Assembly (NCBI RefSeq): GCF_001625305.1
Contig: NW_017803843.1
Coordinates: 2,882,839-2,946,838 of the forward strand
Origin: Branchiostoma belcheri
Taxonomy: Eukaryota > Chordata > Leptocardii > Amphioxiformes > Branchiostomatidae
Direction of reading: 5' to 3'
DNA: 64,000 nt
The position numbers and the translations under genes were made by a program. Positions 56,705 through 64,000 of the stretch are shown in pieces. Under the pieces are notes generated by a model. That model was not told the DNA's origin. It saw nothing but the letters and a program-made list of their open reading frames with translations, and did not search any database. Within the stretch, counting starts at the first letter, position 1. Every line of letters begins with the position of its first letter.

Positions 56705-58587
56705 CGGCTCCACCCTTGTTGCCTCATTATGTGTAGTTCCATAGAATATTTTTCTTCAATGTTCCATATGCTTCTTAATCACATTATTTAGATATTGTTT
56801 ATGAAATATCATTTTGTATTTGACATAGTTTACTTGAGCGAGGCTGCAAATGCGAGGGCTCCCCTCGAGTTTGGAGTTTTTAATGGCACTTTTCTGCATG
56901 TCCAAATGTTGGTAATGGAGAGAGAGAGTTGTGGGTTGATGAGTATTGTAGGATTGATTGTGAATGAAAGTAGGGTGAATTTTTCCAATGGACTATTCTA
57001 GCCTAGCAATAGAGAGCAAAGTTGGCAGCACACGGCATGTATGTGTACATTTATAATGTATAATTGATCACCAGCGTCTGGCAATGATACATGTATGTCA
57101 TTGTTATTTTATGCTGCTCATTCCTACAGACAATAGCAGACATTACTCAGCTGTGACCTCGCTAGGCCTGTTGAGAGGAAGTTTCTATGTCAGGAGAAAA
57201 AATGACCCACTTAAGCCTTTTTAACTTGTAACCATTCCCCTTTGAGTGGAGGATGGAGAAATAATAAACCCCGTAATACGCTTTCTTAGATGGGAGGTTA
57301 CAACATGTTTGAAGCTGTTGGCTACTAGTAACAACATGGATGGTCCTCGATCCTTAGAGATTTTGTCCAAATGCCAGACAGACTGCTAAATGAATTACAC
57401 TAGTCTAAATTTGGAACTACACAGGAGTTTTGTGTGCACAACATGTAGGCATATTACCGACTATATTAAATGCTGGGCTTCCATTATGATAGCCTTGAAA
57501 TTGGAACATGACTTTCTAAAGTGAAAGTACTGTAACCTGAAGGGACAGACATTCCACTCTGCAGTGGCAACAAGTGTAACCTCAGTTGTTTTATTAATGC
57601 ACAAGGTGCTTTTAATATATGTATCAACAGGCCTGGATGGGGTTACAGCTTAGCTCAATACAATCAACAGCATCGAATATTGTTGCATCATCACCTTTAG
57701 TTCCAGGAAAATAATACTGATGCTACAGATTTCTGCTATAAGTTTTATAAGCTGCTAACTTTTTTTTAGCATAATTCCCATCTGCCTCACCAGACAATGC
57801 CAAACATTTCCTTTCCTCACTAGAATGCTCTTTCTGCACTTCTTCAGTACTGCTGAAAGTTGGTCACATATAATCACCCAGGGAAGGAAATCAGGCTTCC
57901 ATGAATAGCAATCTTTAGTTATTGAACCTGGTCGGGCTGTGGCAAGGTCCCGGCAGGAGGGCATGACTCTACATGTCAGCAATAAACAATCAGCAGTGCA
58001 CAGTTAACCAACAACCAGGGCTGTTCTCGCTTCCTGCACATTTCAGCACTGCCACAACAGAAACACAAGCACCGGGCGGTTTTGCATGGGTCGAACCTGC
58101 TTTTGTAACAATCCAGATGTTCTTGTCCAGACAAGGTGTATGTTAAAGAATGAAATATTACCTGTATGGTATCTACACACCTGGCTCTCTTGTTTCCTTG
58201 TGTCCTCAATATTTTCTTGTACATTTTAGGCTAGCCATATAAATCAAGGAATGATGTTCTTTGTAAAATGCATTTTCAGAAGTTTAAGAAGGCAGTTTAT
58301 TCAATAAGTTAGAAGTTTAAGGGGTTCATTAAACTGTCAAGTCTGTGGTACGGTCTGCAGTCATGAGTAAAGATACTTCATTTTAAATCTAATTCTGAAA
58401 ATGAAAGAAATATCACTCACACAATTCTTAATTGGAATACAAAATATATTTGTAAAAACTAATGACTTAGAATAACGTCGACAAGGTAACATCTGACTTT
58501 TAACATGTTCAGTATGACACGTTGATGACATGGTTATAATTAAAGTGCATGTTCTGTACATTAAAATGCAATACACTTCCCTACTAA
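56705..58587. other. WDR26 3-prime flank and intergenic region
   Basis: An AATAAA hexamer at 57263-57268 is a candidate WDR26 poly(A) signal, giving a 3-prime UTR of about 560-590 bp. Beyond it no exon or RNA gene is supported. The region lies between the convergent WDR26 and CNIH4 genes. Confidence 0.4.
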
Positions 58588-58667
58588 AGTAGCCTGGGTG
58601 CCATCCTATTTGTATGCCGGACTCCCATTCTCCCCCAGCATACAAATAGGATAGTACCCAGGCTACT
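58588..58667. mobile_element. Foldback MITE, AGTAGCCTGGGTGCC ends
   Basis: The left arm AGTAGCCTGGGTGCCATCC continues to TATGCC and pairs almost perfectly over about 31 bp with the right arm ending at 58667. ACTAA flanks both sides (58583-58587 and 58668-58672), a 5-bp duplication. Length 80 bp. It shares its terminus with the element at 49482-49584, but the inner arms differ. Confidence 0.75.
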
Positions 58668-58672
58668 ACTAA

Positions 58673-59674
58673 GGGAGGTTTTTGCAGGAATGTGAAATTC
58701 TGCTGTGAACAGTTCACCAAACAAATTGACCAACATACAGTTCCAGCAACACTCAATCAAGCGTGCCAACAAACAATAATTCCTACTGGTAGAAAGTGAA
58801 ACAACTGGCCTCAAAGTTCTTTGAATGACCCTGTAGCCATCATCAGGTCATCAAAGGTCAAGGACCGATGGGACTCTGGGACAGAATGCCAGAACCTGCA
58901 ACACAGGAGGGGACACTGGGACTGAGAAAACCTCCCATACATTAACATGTAGTTGCAAGGTTCATTTTACAAATTTGGCAGTATTTGCATATACTGCTCT
59001 AAAGCGGTGCACCATTCTCAAACAGTAAATGCACATTCATGGTAATGGGTTCTAATGTCTTCTTTTCTCTGGTGTCAAACAAAACAAAGTATCCATGATA
59101 CAGGTATTGCAAAATGTTATACTAGTAAAACTATCAATGCCCAATGTTAGTAGCCTGCCTATACAATTACATAGTAAGTAAATGGCTTCAATAATGCACT
59201 TCTGCCCTCATAAACACTTCTTACACTATGGACGAACAGCAGTGATCAACAGCCTATGACGTTGCAAGTGAACACGACATGACTGGCTTTAGAAAGAGCA
59301 ACAAGTACAAAAAATGTATGGTAAAAGTACAAGGTAAACATGACATAAGACCTACTGATACATTTGTATCTACAGATCATTTCTAAAGGTACTGAAGACT
59401 TGTACAGAGCTGGTAGTTTTTAAATTAAGCCCTTATTAATATATTACTTGATAAACACTGACTACTGTACAATTAACCGTACATACTAAACACAAATTGA
59501 CAATTATGAACACTTACAGCAGAACAGTAGTTTTAAAGACTAACATTAATCAAAGCAGTGTTTGCTACACAAGTATGGCTAAGTTGAACAGGATCTGGCC
59601 TTTCCTATTTTATCTACAGTACAGATAGAGAACAAGTTGTGGTGTCTGGTGCAGGGTTTTCTTCAGCTTCGTCA
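58673..59674. other. CNIH4 3-prime flank
   Basis: Non-coding sequence downstream of CNIH4 (minus strand), probably including its 3-prime UTR. No clear poly(A) signal or other feature identified. Confidence 0.4.
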
Positions 59675-61580
59675 TCAGGTGCTGACAACTATCAATGCAT
59701 AAATCATACTGGAAAAAAACACAGGTGAGGAAGTAGTTAGCAAGTTCATACAGTAGCAACATACACAGGTAAGATACCAGAACAGTGAAGTAAAAGGAAA
59801 GTCAATTTGTTACCCACAACAGCTTGGAAGATGACTAGATAACAGTGGAAGCTATTAGTTCTGGTATGTATATAAAAATGGCAAAGTACTCAACCCTTGT
59901 TCAAGTTTTGAAGTGAAAAAGTCCTTATGAACATTTTACATGACACATGTCTGTCTACAACAGTTCTGCACCCAAACCTACCTGTACAGGTACAAGAAGA
60001 AGCAGAGCAAGTGGAAGCCCAGTTTGGCCATGGACTCCTTCATGTAGGTCTTGAGCTGGCCCCTGTTGTGGATCTCGGTGGGATCATACACTCCTGTGTT
60101 ACCGCTGGGGATCTGGGAGAACCTGCCACAAGCAAAAAAAATAAATAAATAACACTCCCATAACCTGCCAAAAACCAACACAAAACAGTCCCATAAATAC
60201 AAAATGTATCATGCTATAATATTCATGGATGCATTTCCTTTCAAAACCACTCCCAGTCTACCAGTCAACACTTTCATGTTGAACCATTGCCATGATGTTC
60301 CTGACCTGTAGATGTGCCATGCTGCCAGTGGTGCATTCAGGAGAAACAGAACCCAGTGTAAAGACACCAACAGTAACAGTGTCAGGGTACAGTGGGCTAT
60401 CAACTCTGGCAGGATCCACTGGAACATCAGAAAACACTCAGTCAGTCATAGAGACAATGCAGGCATTGCATGCAATATTTATGTAGCTGCTAGGTGGAGT
60501 AACTGCACAGAAAGCAGACAAGTACAAGTACATTTGTACAAGTATGTTTTGCTGACAATATGGAGACACTTCTGTGAAGTATACAGAATAGCCGGAGTTG
60601 AAGTGTTAGAAACTGAAACAATAGAAACGACAACGTGGTAATGTGAAAAGTATCTGAGGTCTGTATCCTGTCTTGAACTCTGTGTTTCAGACTTTCAGCC
60701 ATTTTTTTCTGATAGCACGTGAAAAAGGGGTACATATATTTATCATTTTAATGCCAATGTCAATGGCAATAAAATCAATGTCTCCCTCTTCCAATTCAAA
60801 CACTATAAAGACGTGATTATTGATATTTATAACACAGCGTTAGACCCTACCTTGTTTAACTTGGAACAGCATTGTGTTGCATTAAGGTAGTCACATTCTA
60901 AATCAGACAGGGTGATGATCTGTTATCACAGTTAAGACATAACAGTATATACCGAACCTAGTATCAAGGTATACCACATTTTTACACTCTCAGAATATCA
61001 ATATCAGTGTCAATATCTTCACACTACATTTAAATTCACTAGCTATACAGGACAGAGCCAGGCACAGAAAAGGATTGTGTGCTTTTCAAGCCGTGAAATG
61101 TTGGATAATTTACAACAGAAAGTGACCTGAAAATGACATCTGCGTTCTAAGTCGGATTAACGGGTTGGGGCCGCTATTTTCTGTCGTTACGCCCCAGGCA
61201 GGAGCCCAGGACGTCAAATTACCGAACTACCAACTACTCTAGGTTCGACTCAACTGCACTTTTAGTTCTAACAAGCGAAAAATCTATATCAGCCGTAAAA
61301 TTACGATATGACCGCATTAGTGCCAGCCTTGCCAGCTTGGCACTAATGTGTTGGCAGAAAGTCTTCTGCAACTTGGAGTTCAGTGGGGAGGGGGGCGGAT
61401 TTGACGCGTATTTTGAACAAGCAAACCGCATCGGAAAGTGGGATTACACATTCAGTGATGAACATAATAAACGCTACCAAATGTGACAGGTACTCAAAAG
61501 GATACAAAGTACACCGTTAGAAAGAGAAGCCCCGAGCAATCCAGCAGAGCTAGGATGAACAACACTGCGTCCGAAGTCAT
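59675..61580 (-). CDS. CNIH4: Cornichon family AMPA/cargo receptor homologue 4
   Basis: Cornichon proteins are small multi-pass ER membrane receptors that load transmembrane cargo into COPII vesicles. CNIH4 is linked to GPCR export. Exons in coding order: 61506-61580, 60851-60919, 60306-60418, 59982-60122, 59675-59708 (stop TGA). Phases agree, giving 143 residues against about 139 in human. The start ATG at 61580 opens [20 protein letters not shown], a hydrophobic first segment as in the family. Then come [85 protein letters not shown] and [10 protein letters not shown]. The [20 protein letters not shown] block points to CNIH4 rather than CNIH1-3. Convergent with WDR26 and divergent from the next gene. 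Confidence 0.95.
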
Positions 61581-62198
61581 CTTGGATGGTCTGAACCATT
61601 CGAGCAACTTAGGGGTGTTTATAATAATTCAGATAACAAAGAAAGATGTGTGGAGAAGAAAAACAAAAACATGCACAAATAAAGACTCAAAATATTTTTA
61701 AATCAGATAAATGTATTTTTTACTATCATTTATGACAGTGACATTGTTCCCGTCAAAGTATAATTTCTGTAACTTCCACTTCCATTAAATGGTAGTTACC
61801 AGTGAGGAAATCTCGCTTTTTCGCGCAAACTACGAGATCAGATTTTAGACTGATTCATCTTGAATATAGGGGAGCATGCTTCCAAATTTTTCTACTATTA
61901 AGATTATATAGACTATTAGACAATGAGTCTTCGTAAATGTACAAAATCTATATGCCTATTACATATTATTTTGTCTAATACAAATTATTTTGTTCCTTCT
62001 ATTTACCCTTTGATCTAGCTATTCGCTACACAAATAAGATTTGTACCCTAGTATGTTTTCCGTTTGGTAGAGTCACTTGGTATGCAAAGATATGCGGTTT
62101 GAAAACGGGACTTTCACTTCCTGCTTGGTGCCGACGTTTGTACGATCGCTCCTCGCACAAAGAACCACTGAAGCTGTACGCATGAGGACGGGGCAGAG
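61581..62198. promoter_or_regulatory. Divergent intergenic region CNIH4 / PLEKHD1-like
   Basis: The 618 bp between two start codons pointing away from each other must hold both 5-prime UTRs and promoters unless upstream non-coding exons exist. The sequence is AT-rich in the middle and becomes CpG-richer near 62120-62200 (GCCGACG, ACGATCGCTCC). No TATA box stands out. Confidence 0.4.
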
Positions 62199-62329
62199 AT
62201 GACCATGACCAAGGATCGCGCTGAAAGCCTGGCTAGTCTGGATAACCTGGACATCAGCGCAAAAGTGCAGCACTGCGGGCTGCTGCTCAAGCGGCCTTTC
62301 GGGCACCCTTCATCCAGGTGGCAGAAAAG
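62199..62329 (+). CDS. PLEKHD1-like PH-domain protein, first exon only
   Basis: The ATG at 62199 opens MTMTKDRAESLASLDNLDIS, then AKVQHCGLLLKRPFGHPSSR and WQKR, and a donor follows at 62330 (AAAAG/GTTAGA). A short acidic head leading into LDIS.KVQ..G.L.KRPFG.PS..W..R is how the PH domain of the pleckstrin-homology and coiled-coil protein PLEKHD1 begins, as I remember it. 43 codons plus 2 nt are present. The next PH strands (expected FF-I-K) were not found before 64000, so the gene continues beyond the window. Another PH protein is possible, hence no firm symbol. Confidence 0.6.
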
Positions 62330-63054
62330 GTTAGAAATCAAACCGCAACATGATCAAGGCTTTGGCATCAGGCCATGTAGTGATGTAAATATTCAATACA
62401 GCGCCGGCACGGATATGTTTTTATTTCAATGTTTTGCATGATGCATTTTCAGAGTGACGTTTTCACTGGGCATCAAATCCGTAGTTGTTTACATGAAACA
62501 GATATAACTCAGTCTCCTGCTGTGCATGAATGAGTAACATCCACACCTGTTCATTGTTTACTAGAATTACGCGATTATTTCCCGTATTTGTCCCGGCTGT
62601 ACCTGTGCGTTTGCAGTGCCTCATGAGGAACCAATGAGCCCCAGATCACTGGTGACGTGGACGAAGGCTGTATGGAGGAACACTTTGGGCCGAAGTTCAA
62701 GAGGTGCTGAGTATGAGAGCTCAGGGTTCTATGATTCAGGAAGTGACACTTGACCTGCACATCAGAGATGTCGTCACCTTGGTTCACCTTGACCTTCAGA
62801 GGAACAACTGAATCAGAGCCTTTTTTAGTTAATAGAATATTCCAACTCTTTCCAATGAATGCTCAAATTTGTTGATGAAGCACCGGAAAAAAAATTAGTG
62901 ATTTTGCCAATGTAATTTGAGGAGGTTCTGGTCTTTAATAGTTGATCAACTTCCTCATCAGTCCAAGTTTAGTTAGCTTCCGGGTTATTGCCGCAGTTGA
63001 CTTCCTCTTTCCATACTGAAGTGCTTTCAGACTCTGGAGAGATCAACGATCTAG
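62330..63054. other. Intron 1 of the PLEKHD1-like gene (presumed)
   Basis: No further exon of the PH protein could be found on the plus strand. No RNA gene or bounded repeat seen. Confidence 0.4.
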
Positions 63055-63782
63055 GGGGCACTTTAGACTGACGACGGTTTAATAGTCGTACGAATGTTTA
63101 TCGTCAAGATGTTGCCGGCGACGGTATTTTACCACCGTCTAAACACGATCAAAATAGTCGCACGACGGTAATCCTCGAATCGTCGTCACTACCACCTCGG
63201 ACCCTATCGTGCGATCCTTCAGCGGGGGGTCCGAGGAGGATTTTCCACCGTCTAAAGCCAACCGTCGCCGGCGAAGGAAGTGGGAGGTCATTGGCCTTAT
63301 GCAAATAAGCCTGCAAGCGTTATTTCATGTCCAAGCACATCGCCAGTATCATTAAATGCCATCAAACCAAAGACTTTATATCGTCATACGTGTCTAGTAC
63401 AATCCCCAGCCACCAATCGCTACTTCTCTGGTACGAACCGATCTGCCGATCCACATTTCCCGGCCAATATAGCCAGGCCGACGGCAGCACTGAACGCTGG
63501 GTTCAGTATATTGCCCCGCTTGGTACATGTGCCTCATACCCCTTCTTTGCTGGGCACAAACTAGGAGTCTCATCCACAGAACAACGAGTTAAAAGCAGAT
63601 TAAAAGCAATCTTCTGCAGCATGCCGAAAAAAAAGGGGTTCTCTCGCCATTTTGAATTGGCGCGCGGTGTGCCCTCCTGCGCTGCGGGTGTCCGTCACAC
63701 TTCCTGGTCATGTGTCTAAAGTCAGCCGTCGCCCACAACGATTGTCGTGCGATCGTATACTGTCGTCAGTCTAAAGTCGGCC
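63055..63782. mobile_element. CpG-rich inverted-repeat DNA element
   Basis: ACTTTAGACTGACGAC at 63060-63075 is the exact reverse complement of 63762-63777, and both lie next to G-rich ends (GGGGGC / GGCCG). Subterminal copies of GTCTAAAG(C/T)CA(A/G)CCGTCGCC occur near 63250 and 63715. The 728-bp unit is much richer in CpG than its surroundings. A 131-codon open frame inside is unrecognised. No target duplication was found, so the superfamily is unknown. Confidence 0.6.
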
Positions 63783-64000
63783 AAAATTACTTGGAGAAAA
63801 ATCTGGGGAAGACATCAAGATGGTATCTCTGGAAGTGTTCTATGGTCCTGACAGGTCTGGTTAATCAGAAGCTGGTGGTTTATCTGACAGACAACACATT
63901 CTGTTGTGAGACCAAACAAGAATGTCAAACACAGGCAGAGTCACTGCAGGGTGCTGGGGGGGTCTGGGGCTACTGTGTAGGGTCTGGGGCCAGAGTGTCC
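63783..64000. other. Non-coding end of window
   Basis: No feature supported. It ends with GGTGCTGGGGGGGTCTGGGG-type G-rich sequence, with a short GGTCTGGGGC duplication. Confidence 0.4.

Noticed and set aside
63327..63719. 131-codon open frame on the plus strand
   Set aside because: It lies entirely inside the CpG-rich inverted-repeat element, overlaps another open frame and resembles no transposase.

Overview
The window looks like chordate nuclear DNA, most probably from a lancelet (Branchiostoma). Five multi-exon genes with GT-AG introns of about 0.1-5 kb encode proteins that follow vertebrate orthologues almost residue by residue. The non-coding DNA is full of short inverted-repeat transposons, together with a CR1/L2-type retrotransposon, a tRNA-derived SINE and a Penelope-like fragment. 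There are no bacterial features. The species call is inference. There is one assembly gap (N run 40071-40119).

Layout. Positions 1-33844 hold no gene I can name. This stretch is AT-rich and carries at least nine copies of a Harbinger-like MITE family (TIR GGCCACACC, TTA/TAA target duplications), a piggyBac-like MITE (17679-17915), a perfect 25-bp hairpin (14047-14102), a 22-bp CACCTGT minisatellite (30061-30340) and a Penelope-like inverted-repeat element with a hammerhead-ribozyme-like core (30365-30829). Two coding-looking segments on the minus strand (19065-19580) are unrecognised. Positions 33845-36783 (minus) are SAE1, the SUMO E1 subunit, in eight exons with exon 1 missing. Positions 37843-40070 (plus) are a decayed CR1/L2-like retrotransposon ending in the gap. 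Positions 40191-42177 (plus) are SRP14. Positions 44895-56704 (plus) are WDR26, a CTLH E3 ligase subunit, in 15 exons. Positions 59675-61580 (minus) are CNIH4, a cornichon cargo receptor, in five exons. At 62199-62329 (plus) is a first exon resembling PLEKHD1, whose remainder is not in the window. A CpG-rich inverted-repeat element lies at 63055-63782.

Relations. The genes are unrelated housekeeping functions (SUMO activation, SRP Alu domain, ubiquitin ligase, ER export), so this is a neighbourhood, not a pathway. WDR26 and CNIH4 are convergent neighbours here and also in the human genome (1q42), so their linkage appears old. SAE1/SRP14 and CNIH4/PLEKHD1-like are divergent pairs that may share promoters. 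All exon borders were placed by hand from reading frame, GT/AG sites and remembered family sequence. No alignment or transcript data were available.
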